From a virus, in IMG/VR virus record IMGVR_UViG_3300025536_000021, positions 1 through 47,202 of that record: a stretch of DNA of 47,202 nt; one strand, 5' to 3'. Made by a program: the position numbers and the translations under genes. The notes under the pieces are model-generated. The model did no database searches and had not been told where the DNA came from. It was given only the letters and a program-made list of their open reading frames with translations. This document shows, one piece after another, positions 5,906 to 12,993 of the stretch; the stretch's first letter is position 1; every line of letters starts with the position of its first letter.

Positions 5906-6310
5906 ATGAGTAAGCAAATCGAGTGCTTGAACTTTGTCGATTGTGCAACGCAACAAGAGGTTCAAGCAAATCTGGTGCTTGAAGCACAACGGATGGTTTT
6001 TTGGGCTGCGGAACCGGCCCAACCGGGGGAAAGAATTGGAGCGCAAATCCTTAGAGCAGCTAGAGAATTACGACTCCATTACGGAGTTGTGTGGCGCGCT
6101 TGGTATCAGCGAAGCGGACCTGAAATCTACCCCACGATACGCGCCGCCCATATCGCCCTTGTCGAACGAAGGCACCAAGCCATGCTTAGGCCCTCGCCCT
6201 GGAACCCAATGGAGCGACGAGAGCGAAGGACTATTAAGGAAGCTATGGCGCGAGGGATTACCGAAGAGGGAAATCGCCAAGCGGTTAGGGCGAAGCTATC
6301 AGGCTGTTGA
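5906..6310 (+). CDS. Hypothetical phage regulator-like protein, 134 aa
   Basis: ATG 5906 with a TGGAG Shine-Dalgarno. Residues about 40-90 (GERIGAQILRAARELRLHY, then GVVWRAWYQRSG) resemble a helical motif I recall from small rhizobial prophage proteins of unknown role. The C-terminal third is Arg-rich and overlaps the next gene in another frame by 152 bp, so the true C-terminus is uncertain. A frameshift joining the two frames is possible. Confidence 0.55.
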   Translation: MSKQIECLNFVDCATQQEVQANLVLEAQRMVFWAAEPAQPGERIGAQILRAARELRLHYGVVWRAWYQRSGPEIYPTIRAAHIALVERRHQAMLRPSPWNPMERRERRTIKEAMARGITEEGNRQAVRAKLSGC

Positions 6311-6518
6311 AGCTAAAGCCTCCGATCTAAACCTTCCCCGCCGTGGTCGCATCGTCGGAGCCTCGAAAGTCACTCTTAGAGATACAGGCGACACTGAAAA
6401 CAATTTCCGCCAAGAGTGCGAAGAATCCAACGCCCGTTATGTCCAAGCTGTCTTGGATGCTGGTGGAGGTTCTTGGTCCGGATATGTCTCCGCTAACGCC
6501 GCGGGAAGCTCACGATGA
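6159..6518 (+). CDS. GcrA-like helix-turn-helix protein
   Basis: The frame contains TQWSDESEGLLRKLWREGLPKREIAKRLGRS, close to the N-terminal DNA-binding motif of GcrA-type regulators (WSDERVELLKKLW...). No ATG precedes the motif; TTG 6159 is the nearest start and has no clear Shine-Dalgarno. The frame is open back to 5934, so translation might arrive by frameshift from the 5906 gene. Likely a transcription factor for alphaproteobacterial sigma-70 promoters, by family inference. It ends in ATGA overlap with the HNH-AP2 gene. Confidence 0.6.
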   Translation: MSNEGTKPCLGPRPGTQWSDESEGLLRKLWREGLPKREIAKRLGRSYQAVEAKASDLNLPRRGRIVGASKVTLRDTGDTENNFRQECEESNARYVQAVLDAGGGSWSGYVSANAAGSSR

Positions 6519-7018
6519 GCAAACCAACCAGGGAGGAAGTGCTCTCGCGCCTACATTATGATCCAGAGTCTGGTGCGTTTACATGGCGCCGGACTGGAAA
6601 GCCCGCAGGATTTAGAGATAGGGGATACATAAAAATTGGCTTTGTTATCGATGGGCGATCGCGAGCACGAAAAGCTCACCGTTTGGCATGGCTTTATGTC
6701 TATGGCGAGTGGCCGAAGCATGAAATCGATCATATCAACGGCGTTCGGCACGACAATAGAATTGCCAACCTGCGCGAGGCGACAAGATCTCAAAATCGAT
6801 TCAACGTCCCCAAAGGTAAAACCAACACGAGCGGGTACAAAGGCGTCTTTCAAGAGGGAGAAGGCGGCAAATGGATTGCGAAACTAGTTCATAAGAAGAA
6901 GCAATGCTGGCTTGGGCGTTACGCCACTCCTGAGTTAGCGGCTCTAGCCTACGACAAAGCGGCCGAGACCGTCTTTGGTCAATTCGCCTCCCTTAATTTT
7001 CCTGAGGAGGCAGCATGA
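6515..7018 (+). CDS. HNH-AP2 homing endonuclease
   Basis: 167 aa. The N-terminal half holds an HNH core (HRLAWLYVYGEWPKHEIDHI, then NGVRHDNRIANLREAT, with His-Asp-His and the Asn typical of the family). The C-terminal half is an AP2 DNA-binding domain (TSGYKGVFQEGEGGKWIAKL, then LGRYATPELAALAYDKAA). This combination defines freestanding phage homing endonucleases. ATG 6515 overlaps the previous stop by 4 bases. It looks intact. Confidence 0.92.
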   Translation: MSKPTREEVLSRLHYDPESGAFTWRRTGKPAGFRDRGYIKIGFVIDGRSRARKAHRLAWLYVYGEWPKHEIDHINGVRHDNRIANLREATRSQNRFNVPKGKTNTSGYKGVFQEGEGGKWIAKLVHKKKQCWLGRYATPELAALAYDKAAETVFGQFASLNFPEEAA

Positions 7019-7329
7019 GCCACCCATCCTACGCCAAAGGCTATCGCTTCGAGAAAGCCGTTCAGACTGTCCTAAATCTCATTGGCGATTGCACTCGGAC
7101 TTTCATGAGCGGTGCCTATACCGGCGCTAAAGACCTTGAATGGTGGTGGCAGAATCGCAAGTGGGGTGTGTCCTGCAAGATCAAAAAGGACGGTTACAAA
7201 ACCATCTATGACGAACTGGAGAAAGACGACACGGACCTGATTGTTTTTCGGTCGGATAGAAAACCAGCGATCATAGCTCTCTACCTCCACGACCTTCCTG
7301 AATTTCTCGGTGAGAAGGTCGAGCCATGA
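7015..7329 (+). CDS. Resolvase-like nuclease (PDDEXK type, putative)
   Basis: 104 aa. The pattern YRFEKAVQTVL...GAYTGAKDLEWWW...WGVSCKIKKDGYKTIYDEL matches small Holliday-junction-resolvase-like nucleases: an N-terminal Glu, a G-x-x-D-L aspartate, and a beta-strand lysine pair in place of the usual E-x-K. The substituted catalytic strand (SCKIKK) makes activity uncertain. Likely role in branched DNA processing during recombination or packaging. Coupled to both neighbours by 4-base overlaps. Confidence 0.65.
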   Translation: MSHPSYAKGYRFEKAVQTVLNLIGDCTRTFMSGAYTGAKDLEWWWQNRKWGVSCKIKKDGYKTIYDELEKDDTDLIVFRSDRKPAIIALYLHDLPEFLGEKVEP

Positions 7330-7430
7330 TTCTCATCGCCCACGTCATCGGTTGGTATCTCTTCATAGCTGCCTGCACTTTAGCACTCGTTTGTGCATTT
7401 GCGGCTTGGCAAATCGGGGGAAGAGAATGA
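7326..7430 (+). CDS. Tiny membrane protein, 34 aa
   Basis: ATG 7326 overlaps the stop of the nuclease gene and its own stop overlaps the next ATG (both ATGA). Nearly the whole peptide is one transmembrane helix (GWYLFIAACTLALVCAFAAW) with a short polar tail GGRE. Function unknown. Confidence 0.65.
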   Translation: MILIAHVIGWYLFIAACTLALVCAFAAWQIGGRE

Positions 7431-7645
7431 ACGCGGGCGAAATTCTCAAGAAGATGCAGACCGGCTGCGCCCTCCACATGGAGTTTGCGGAAGGTGGAAA
7501 GGCCTTCTGGCTCACCGATAAACGCAAACGATACAGCGTCCCCGTTCCAAAGCGTGAGGCTCAGCAGCTCATCGACCTCGGCGCTATCAAGCCATGCGGC
7601 GACGGGCTGTTTGAATTTGCCTCTCAGAGTTGGGTAGCGAAATGA
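7427..7645 (+). CDS. Hypothetical protein, 72 aa
   Basis: Begins MNAGEILKKMQTGCALHMEF at ATG 7427, coupled to the upstream stop. Strand-rich: KAFWLTDKRKRYSVPVPKREA, then a helix and GDGLFEFASQSWV. The pattern resembles small winged-helix or regulatory phage proteins, but I cannot place it. Located directly before the replication gene. Confidence 0.7.
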   Translation: MNAGEILKKMQTGCALHMEFAEGGKAFWLTDKRKRYSVPVPKREAQQLIDLGAIKPCGDGLFEFASQSWVAK

Positions 7646-7673
7646 CCCCCACACACCAGCGGAGGGAGAGAGG

Positions 7674-8411
7674 GTGAGCACACTCCGCATCAAAGATTGG
7701 AACAGCTTCCAGCACTACCAGGACGGCAAGAGAAAGCCCGAATGGATCAAGCTCTATCGCCGGCTGCTCGATGATGTCGAGTGGCACGAACTCGACCCGA
7801 AGGCCAGCAAGGTGCTCGTCATGCTGTGGTTGCTCGCGTCGGAAAATGGCGGCGAGCTTCCGAGTATCAAGAAGATTGCCTTCAGGCTCAGACTATCAGA
7901 AAGCGAAACAAAATCAACAATTTCCAAGCTCTCTCATTGGGTGGAACAAGACGCTAGCGACACGCTAGCAGAAGGCTATCAGGATGCTAGCCTAGAAGAA
8001 GAAAGAGAAGAAGAAGAGAATAAGAAGGAGAAGAAGAAACAGAGCGGCGCTAGCACGCCGACTGTGGTGAGTGTTCTCTCCGAGGTTTTGGATGATGAGC
8101 GAACGAATGCCGTTATCGCTCACCGGAGGGCCCTGAAGGCCCCACTCACCCCACACGCCGCAAAACTCCTAGCGCGTGATTTGTCCCGCGTCGGCGACCC
8201 TAACGAAAACGCCGACATGATGATCCGTAAGAATTGGCGCGGGTTCGATCCGTCTTGGCTAAACGGCCGAGCCACGGGACCGCCGCAGCACAAAGGCTCG
8301 ACGCTCATGGATGCTTGCGAAGATCGACTAAGCGAAATCAGGGAACCCAAACTTGTCGCACAATCTGCCAGCCTGCTCATTCAGGATAGCCGAACTCAGA
8401 AAAGAGATTGA
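7674..8411 (+). CDS. Phage replication initiator (O-like, winged helix)
   Basis: 245 aa from GTG 7674 (Shine-Dalgarno GAGAGGG). The N-terminal half (LYRRLLDDVEWHELDPKASK, then VLVMLWLLASENGG...LPSIKKIAFRLRLSESETKSTISKL) is a winged-helix domain typical of phage replication initiators. A charged linker of Glu and Lys runs follows (about residues 107-125), then a variable C-terminal part. By analogy it binds the origin, often located inside its own gene. No iterons were identified, so the origin is unplaced. Confidence 0.75.
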   Translation: MSTLRIKDWNSFQHYQDGKRKPEWIKLYRRLLDDVEWHELDPKASKVLVMLWLLASENGGELPSIKKIAFRLRLSESETKSTISKLSHWVEQDASDTLAEGYQDASLEEEREEEENKKEKKKQSGASTPTVVSVLSEVLDDERTNAVIAHRRALKAPLTPHAAKLLARDLSRVGDPNENADMMIRKNWRGFDPSWLNGRATGPPQHKGSTLMDACEDRLSEIREPKLVAQSASLLIQDSRTQKRD

Positions 8412-8958
8412 CGCTATCGCCAATTGTCCGAAGGCGAGCGAGGAAACCGCGACCAAAGCGGTGACGCTATTGCTTGCCAATTACCCAGGCCAGCAAAACC
8501 CGGACCCTCGGATAGCTCAGGCAATGGTGCGGCAGATGGTCAATGTTTGCACCGGGGTCGATCTCGACGTGCTGCAAGCCATGATCGAACTCAAGTCGAG
8601 CACGAGTTTGCTCAGGCAGGAGTCGAGCTTCCTGCCAAACCCGGCGAAGGTTGCCGAGTGGATCGATTGGAAGATGGATCCCAAGCGTTCGCGCATCGGA
8701 TTTTACCTGGACGAAATCGCGATGCTTGAGCGCAGGTCTGCGCCTCCACCATCAGAGGCCGAGCGTGAGAGGGTGGAGGAAGGCTTTGCCAAACTCGTCG
8801 CTGACCTGAAGGCCAAGAGCCCGAAACATCGTCCGGCATGGAAGCCTGGGGAGAGCCTCACCCCGGAAGAAAACGCCAAGCTGGATGCGTGGATTGCCGA
8901 TCCGAACACGCCAGACTTGGAAACCAAATGGAAAACTGCTGGCGAGCAAGTGAAGTAA
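8353..8958 (+). CDS. Replication-associated protein (possible helicase-loader analogue)
   Basis: 201 aa from TTG 8353, overlapping the initiator gene by 59 bp in another frame. Early residues IAELRKEIDAIANCPKASEE and the following helical region resemble small proteins paired with phage initiators. The centre has SSFLPNPAKVAEWIDWKMD; the tail is basic and proline-rich. No Walker motif is present, so it is not itself an ATPase loader. The position after the initiator suggests recruitment of the host replisome. Confidence 0.6.
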   Translation: MSHNLPACSFRIAELRKEIDAIANCPKASEETATKAVTLLLANYPGQQNPDPRIAQAMVRQMVNVCTGVDLDVLQAMIELKSSTSLLRQESSFLPNPAKVAEWIDWKMDPKRSRIGFYLDEIAMLERRSAPPPSEAERERVEEGFAKLVADLKAKSPKHRPAWKPGESLTPEENAKLDAWIADPNTPDLETKWKTAGEQVK

Positions 8959-8996
8959 TCGCGTTTGGTCAACACCAAACCAGGGGAACTGACTCA

Positions 8997-9245
8997 ATGG
9001 AACCCGTAACAATGGCCTTCTTGGTAGCTCTCGCTACTCCCAATATTCAGCCCATGCCGTATCACGACTGCCTAGCCTTGGAAGTCGCCAATGAAAGCCG
9101 CTGCGTCTTAGTCGAACCTCCCTGTGGGGGAGAGGGGGAAGAAATTTGTTTCGTTGCTGAAAAATCCGCGAAGAAAAAAACTACATATAAGCGGAAATAC
9201 TACACGAAGAACGGCAGGCGGTATTACCGACTGGTGAAGCAATGA
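8997..9245 (+). CDS. Hypothetical protein with hydrophobic N-terminus, 82 aa
   Basis: ATG 8997, preceded by AGGGGA. MEPVTMAFLVALATPNIQP could be a weak signal or membrane segment. The mature part has four cysteines and ends in a strongly basic stretch rich in Lys and Tyr (KKKTTYKRKYYTKNGRRYY). Function unknown. It overlaps the next gene by ATGA. Confidence 0.65.
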   Translation: MEPVTMAFLVALATPNIQPMPYHDCLALEVANESRCVLVEPPCGGEGEEICFVAEKSAKKKTTYKRKYYTKNGRRYYRLVKQ

Positions 9246-9409
9246 GCGAGCGACTGGATGAGCATGACGTGGCGGTTATGATTCTGAACGCCTTTGGGTT
9301 GTGGCGCAAAGAGCAGGACGTAACGATAGGCGTGTCTCAAGGGGTTGTTTGGTTCGCGTTTGATAGTGGCGAAGAATTCAAGGCTGTTATTGAGCGAGCC
9401 GCCCCATGA
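9242..9409 (+). CDS. Small hypothetical protein, 55 aa
   Basis: MSERLDEHDVAVMILNAFGLW at the start, then a short beta-rich segment VTIGVSQGVVWFAFDSGEEF. Both ends overlap neighbouring genes by 4 bases (ATGA at 9242 and 9406), which strongly supports it although it is short. No family recognised. Confidence 0.7.
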   Translation: MSERLDEHDVAVMILNAFGLWRKEQDVTIGVSQGVVWFAFDSGEEFKAVIERAAP

Positions 9410-9639
9410 CCGACAAACGAGACCTAGAAAAGAGGGTTGCTGACGCTATGGAGCGTTATGCCGAAGACAACATGATTCCCCATCTAGCTTATTTAGCTCC
9501 ATCAGAGATGAGAGAAATGGCCCGCGCCGCGATCACCGAGACGCTCCAACACCTTTACGACGAGTTTTTCTTTGAAGGCAAATGGGACATTGAGAACTTC
9601 GCCGAACGAAACGGGTTCACACTCAAGAAGGAAGAATAA
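9406..9639 (+). CDS. Hypothetical protein, 77 aa
   Basis: Helical and acidic (LEKRVADAMERYAEDNMIPH, MREMARAAITETLQHLYDEF). No family recognised. It starts by ATGA overlap and its stop shares a base with the next ATG (9639). Part of a run of four small rightward genes between replication and packaging. Confidence 0.7.
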   Translation: MTDKRDLEKRVADAMERYAEDNMIPHLAYLAPSEMREMARAAITETLQHLYDEFFFEGKWDIENFAERNGFTLKKEE

Positions 9640-9875
9640 TGAAAACTTGGACGCTTAGTACACTGCTTTCCTGCCTAGCTGAGGCTAGAGAAAGGGTCGA
9701 AAAGGTTATAGCTTCTGGCGGGGAACTAGCGAAAAGCGAAAAACAGAGCGAGAAGTCTAAAGCTTATTTCGTCAAGCAACATGACGAAGCGTTAGTAGTT
9801 CTAGAAGAACTTGAGGAATTTTCGCTGCGTCTTACCAAGGAATACTGGGAGGCTGTGAAGGAAGACAATGGCTAA
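9639..9875 (+). CDS. Coiled-coil protein, 78 aa
   Basis: Almost entirely amphipathic helix (CLAEARERVEKVIASGGELAK, VVLEELEEFSLRLTKEYWEA). No family recognised. It overlaps the following gene by 8 bases. Confidence 0.65.
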   Translation: MKTWTLSTLLSCLAEARERVEKVIASGGELAKSEKQSEKSKAYFVKQHDEALVVLEELEEFSLRLTKEYWEAVKEDNG

Positions 9876-10338
9876 GGATTCAGGGGGGGTGCCATCGGAG
9901 GCAAAGATAGACCCTAGGATTAGAGATGTGGTTAAGTTCAACCGCATCAGAGACCTTGTTGAACGAGAAATACTACATCAGGCTTGGGGGTGTGCACTTT
10001 GGTCATTGGAGCGCCAAGAGAAAATTACTCGTGAGCAGAGGATGGCTGGCGACTCCTACATTAACCTTTGCGAGAACTATAACTACATAATGCAAAATGA
10101 GGAACCTCCGTCTAACCCAGACGACCGCAAGAAGTGGGAAGAATGGGTTGCGCGTGTCAAGCGGAGATATGCGGAGTGCCAAGACTTGTTGGCAAGGGGT
10201 GATATTAGGATACGGCGAGCCATTGATGAGTTGTGCTTCTTTGACCTTATTCCAATTTGTGAAGTTGATTTAAAGCGTGTGGATGATGGCCTTACTAGAC
10301 TTGAAGTTTTCTTTAATCCTGGTATGAACAGATCATGA
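9868..10338 (+). CDS. Hypothetical protein, 156 aa
   Basis: Soluble helical protein rich in Trp, Arg and Glu (IHQAW-like EILHQAWGCALWSLERQEK, KRRYAECQDLLARGD, ELCFFDLIPICEVDLKRVDD). No recognised domain. Codon choice is somewhat more AT-rich than in its neighbours, as in the next gene, so this pair may be a recent acquisition. Confidence 0.65.
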   Translation: MAKDSGGVPSEAKIDPRIRDVVKFNRIRDLVEREILHQAWGCALWSLERQEKITREQRMAGDSYINLCENYNYIMQNEEPPSNPDDRKKWEEWVARVKRRYAECQDLLARGDIRIRRAIDELCFFDLIPICEVDLKRVDDGLTRLEVFFNPGMNRS

Positions 10339-10742
10339 ACGCACTTCCGGGGCCAGGGCCTAAGCATCAGTGGGCGGTTTATGTGTGTGGGGGCGAAAAT
10401 GGTGGAGGTCCGGTAAAGATTGGACACAGCAAAGATCCGTATCGACGAAAGTTGGCAATACAAACCGCATGGCCGGGGCGAGTACAGATGCACTTTACGT
10501 TTTGGGTTAAGACTAAACGCGCTGCTCTTGCGGCCGAATCCAGCACGAAATGGTTACTGAGGAGCTATAGGGTGCATGGGGAAGTCTTTGGCGTAAGTGC
10601 TCGCGAGGCTGCGTTGGCGGTTCGCAATGTTTTCAGAGATATGGGGGTGTCGGTTGATTGGTTGCCGGACAATGTACATTCCGATAATTTAGGGGGTTTC
10701 AAATATAAAGGAAAATCGCCCTGGGATAGAGTTTGTCTATAA
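10335..10742 (+). CDS. GIY-YIG/T5orf172-type nuclease-like protein
   Basis: 135 aa. WAVYVCGG...PVKIGHSKDPYRRKLAIQTA...RVQMHFTFWV matches the VYVIG-x-KIG-x-(S/T)-x-x-P-x-x-R start of T5orf172/MUG113-type GIY-YIG domains, with the conserved Arg and a later Glu (AAESSTKWLL). These are often small phage nucleases or mobile-gene endonucleases. Relatively AT-rich, and placed between replication and packaging genes as homing-type genes often are. Confidence 0.7.
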   Translation: MNALPGPGPKHQWAVYVCGGENGGGPVKIGHSKDPYRRKLAIQTAWPGRVQMHFTFWVKTKRAALAAESSTKWLLRSYRVHGEVFGVSAREAALAVRNVFRDMGVSVDWLPDNVHSDNLGGFKYKGKSPWDRVCL

Positions 10743-10862
10743 TTTACTGGCGTGGGTTGGCTCTAAGGGGCTCAGGAGCTTCGCGCCAGCCCCACCCTCC
10801 CCCGGTGAGGACTGGCCGCCCTCGCTAAACTAGCGGCTAAACCTAATTCTGGAGGATTAACC
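10743..10862. other. 120-bp gap with short hairpins before the packaging genes
   Basis: No gene. An 8-bp stem, GGGTTGGC near 10753 pairing with GCCAGCCC near 10785 with one G-U pair, and the small hairpin CGCTA-AAC-TAGCG are visible. Neither has a T-run. The segment ends with a strong Shine-Dalgarno (GGAGGA) for the 17-aa gene. A promoter for the packaging operon could lie here, but I see no convincing -35/-10 pair. Confidence 0.4.
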
Positions 10863-10916
10863 ATGCCCTGTGGTGGCAAGAAGAAACCCAAAGGCGGGAA
10901 GCCTAAGCCGAAGTGA
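10863..10916 (+). CDS. 17-aa Lys/Gly-rich peptide
   Basis: MPCGGKKKPKGGKPKPK from ATG 10863, preceded at optimal spacing by GGAGGATTAACC. Similar tiny Cys-Gly-Lys peptides occur before virion genes in many phages. The strong ribosome-binding site and GTGA overlap with the next gene indicate genuine translation. Function unknown; nucleic-acid or charge-neutralising roles are guesses. Confidence 0.6.
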   Translation: MPCGGKKKPKGGKPKPK

Positions 10917-11107
10917 TTAGAGCAGCTAAATCGGTCTACTATTGGTTTAGAGACTATTGCCCGCCGTGGGGTCGCAAGATTTGGTACAATGACCAAGAGT
11001 GGGCAGAAAACCTCCGAAGGTCAATTATTGTAGCGGCTGCAGAATACGCAAAGGACGGCCATTTCAAGCCGTATAAGCATAATGGCCCGATTTCAACCGG
11101 GGAATAA
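10913..11107 (+). CDS. Small hypothetical protein, 64 aa
   Basis: GTG 10913 overlaps the stop of the 17-aa gene. Rich in aromatics near the start (KSVYYWFRDYCPPWGRKIWY), then a helical segment (ENLRRSIIVAAAEYAKDG). No family recognised. It ends inside the first codons of the small terminase gene. Confidence 0.6.
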   Translation: MIRAAKSVYYWFRDYCPPWGRKIWYNDQEWAENLRRSIIVAAAEYAKDGHFKPYKHNGPISTGE

Positions 11108-11447
11108 CGGGGGGCCAGGTCGCCCCAAAGGATCGCGCAATAAGCTCCAAGAAACCTTCTGGAAGGATTTCTACGAGGTCTGGGAGACGAACGGTAAAGA
11201 CGCCCTCATGCGGGTGCTGGCTAGTGATCCCGCTGTGTTTGTGAAGGTTGCGGCCAGCCTCATGCCGAAGCAAGTGGAAGCGGATGTTGATGGTCGCCTT
11301 ACAGTGGATGTGCCGTGGACGATCAACGAGTTAAGCTCTATTCCCCGCGACCTCAATTCATCCCATTCCACGAACGGCAGCACAGATGGGCAGTCCTTGT
11401 CTGCCATCGACGCGCCGGAAAAACCGTCGCCTGCATCGCTGAATTAA
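11082..11447 (+). CDS. Terminase small subunit (putative)
   Basis: 121 aa. The N-terminus MARFQPGNNGGPGRPKGSRN matches the DUF5681-type start common in phage small terminases. It is followed by KLQETFWKDFYEVWETNGKD and DPAVFVKVAASLMPKQVE. It binds DNA and guides the large subunit in packaging, by family role. The last 44 codons overlap the large-subunit gene in another frame. Identity rests on the N-terminal motif and position. Confidence 0.78.
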   Translation: MARFQPGNNGGPGRPKGSRNKLQETFWKDFYEVWETNGKDALMRVLASDPAVFVKVAASLMPKQVEADVDGRLTVDVPWTINELSSIPRDLNSSHSTNGSTDGQSLSAIDAPEKPSPASLN

Positions 11448-12592
11448 TCGCACGAGCCTTAAAGACAAATGGGCAAGCACGATTCGCCTACATCGCTCCG
11501 TTCTACGCGCAAGCAAAAGCTGTCGCTTGGGACTACCTCAAGCACTACGCAGCTCCCTTCCTTGCCGGACAACCCAATGAGTCAGAGCTTCGAGTCGATC
11601 TTAAAAACGGCGCACGAATTAGACTGTATGGTGCTGATAATGCCGAGGCCCTGCGTGGAATTTATCTCCATGGTGTTGTCCTTGATGAATATGGACAGTT
11701 CCGCCCCTCAGTCTGGGGAGAGATCGTCCGCCCTACATTAGCCGATCATGAGGGCTGGGCTGTATTCATCGGAACCCCTAAAGGCCGGGTTGGGCTTTAC
11801 GACATTTGGGCCGGCACAAATCAATGGAAGGGTGTTGAGCGGTATCGCCTCATGCTGAAGGCGAGCGAGACGGGCATCCTCGCCTCTAGTGAGGTAGAGG
11901 ATATGCGCCGGACCATGACGCCAGAGCAATTTGAGCAGGAAGCTGAGTGCTCATTTGAGGCGGCTATTATTGGAGCGATCTACGGCAAGCTCATGGCGGA
12001 AGCTGAAACAGACAAGCGCGTCTGTTCTGTCCCGCATGATCCATCAACGCTGGTTTACACCGCCTGGGATCTTGGAATAGGCGATCCGACCGCGATCTGG
12101 TTCGCGCAGCAGGTTGGGAAAGAAATCCGCCTAATCGACTATTACGAGTCCTCAGGCGTGGACATCGCTCACTACGCCGCGCTCGTAAAATCCAAACCGT
12201 ATAACTACGGCGGGCACATTCTTCCTCATGATGCAGAACCTAAACAGCTGACCTCTAACAAGAGCGTCAAGGACGTAATCGGGGGCCTGGAGCTAGATCC
12301 TCTCACGGTTCTACCGATTCATAGAATAGAAGACGGGATCAATGCAGCTCGGCTCTTGATACCCATGTGCTGGTTTGACAGCAAGAAATGCGAACGTGGG
12401 ATAGAGGCATTGAAGCTCTATCGCTACGAGTATGACGAGAAGATAGGCACCTTAAAGAACAGGCCGATACACGATTGGACAAGCCACGCTGCAGATGCGT
12501 TCCGGTATCTGGCTGAAGGCTTGGCTCAGGGTGTGACTCACTCGAGCGCCTTCCACCGCAAGATCAACTATCCACGAATTGGGATTGCCTGA
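11315..12592 (+). CDS. Terminase large subunit
   Basis: 425 aa from GTG 11315. Walker A is CHRRAGKT (residues 30-37) and Walker B is GVVLDEY with Asp124-Glu125. The nuclease half starts TAWDLGIGDPTAIW, with the catalytic Asp, and ends HDWTSHAADAFRY with the final Asp/His. This is the ATP-driven DNA packaging motor and genome-cutting nuclease. Length is normal for the family. The in-frame GTG falls within the small-subunit gene, a 133-bp overlap; no later ATG precedes Walker A. Confidence 0.95.
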   Translation: MDDQRVKLYSPRPQFIPFHERQHRWAVLVCHRRAGKTVACIAELIARALKTNGQARFAYIAPFYAQAKAVAWDYLKHYAAPFLAGQPNESELRVDLKNGARIRLYGADNAEALRGIYLHGVVLDEYGQFRPSVWGEIVRPTLADHEGWAVFIGTPKGRVGLYDIWAGTNQWKGVERYRLMLKASETGILASSEVEDMRRTMTPEQFEQEAECSFEAAIIGAIYGKLMAEAETDKRVCSVPHDPSTLVYTAWDLGIGDPTAIWFAQQVGKEIRLIDYYESSGVDIAHYAALVKSKPYNYGGHILPHDAEPKQLTSNKSVKDVIGGLELDPLTVLPIHRIEDGINAARLLIPMCWFDSKKCERGIEALKLYRYEYDEKIGTLKNRPIHDWTSHAADAFRYLAEGLAQGVTHSSAFHRKINYPRIGIA

Positions 12593-12993
12593 TGCCGCTA
12601 GACGCTAACGCTGTAGGCCAAGCCCAGGGGGGAATCCCCAAATGGATGCTTGGTCTGCACAACGCGATTGATCCGGTTAAGGCAATGGGCGGCTACGGCA
12701 ATCTAGCAGCGATGGCATTGCCGGTAGGTAGAATGCCGATGATGCCCAGTTTGGTGGTTGCTCGTCGCATGGCAGACGGGACAATCCGCTATGGCAAGCC
12801 CGGACAGACTCATGCGGACTTACTCACCAAGAGCGACACGCTGATGAGCAAGCGAGATGCGGAGATCGGCAATCAAATGGGCTTTGCCATTCCTGGTGGT
12901 CAATACATGACGAGGCACGAGGCTGCTTCGTTTGTGAACTCGCCCGCAAAAGTGCTTGAGGCTACCGCCTACCAGAGCATGCTCAAGAAATAG
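12592..12993 (+). CDS. Virion-cluster hypothetical protein, 133 aa
   Basis: Between terminase and portal; starts on the last base of the terminase stop (TGATG) and abuts the portal ATG. The second half (PGQTHADLLTKSDTLMSKRD, then QMGFAIPGGQYMTRHEAASFV) resembles short modules seen in other phage virion-region proteins where a peptide ends in an MTRxEA block. Function unknown. Confidence 0.7.
   Translation: MPLDANAVGQAQGGIPKWMLGLHNAIDPVKAMGGYGNLAAMALPVGRMPMMPSLVVARRMADGTIRYGKPGQTHADLLTKSDTLMSKRDAEIGNQMGFAIPGGQYMTRHEAASFVNSPAKVLEATAYQSMLKK

Noticed and set aside
8838-8996. Upstream in-frame extension of the 82-aa gene
   Set aside because: Lies within the replication-associated gene; ATG 8997 has its own ribosome-binding site.
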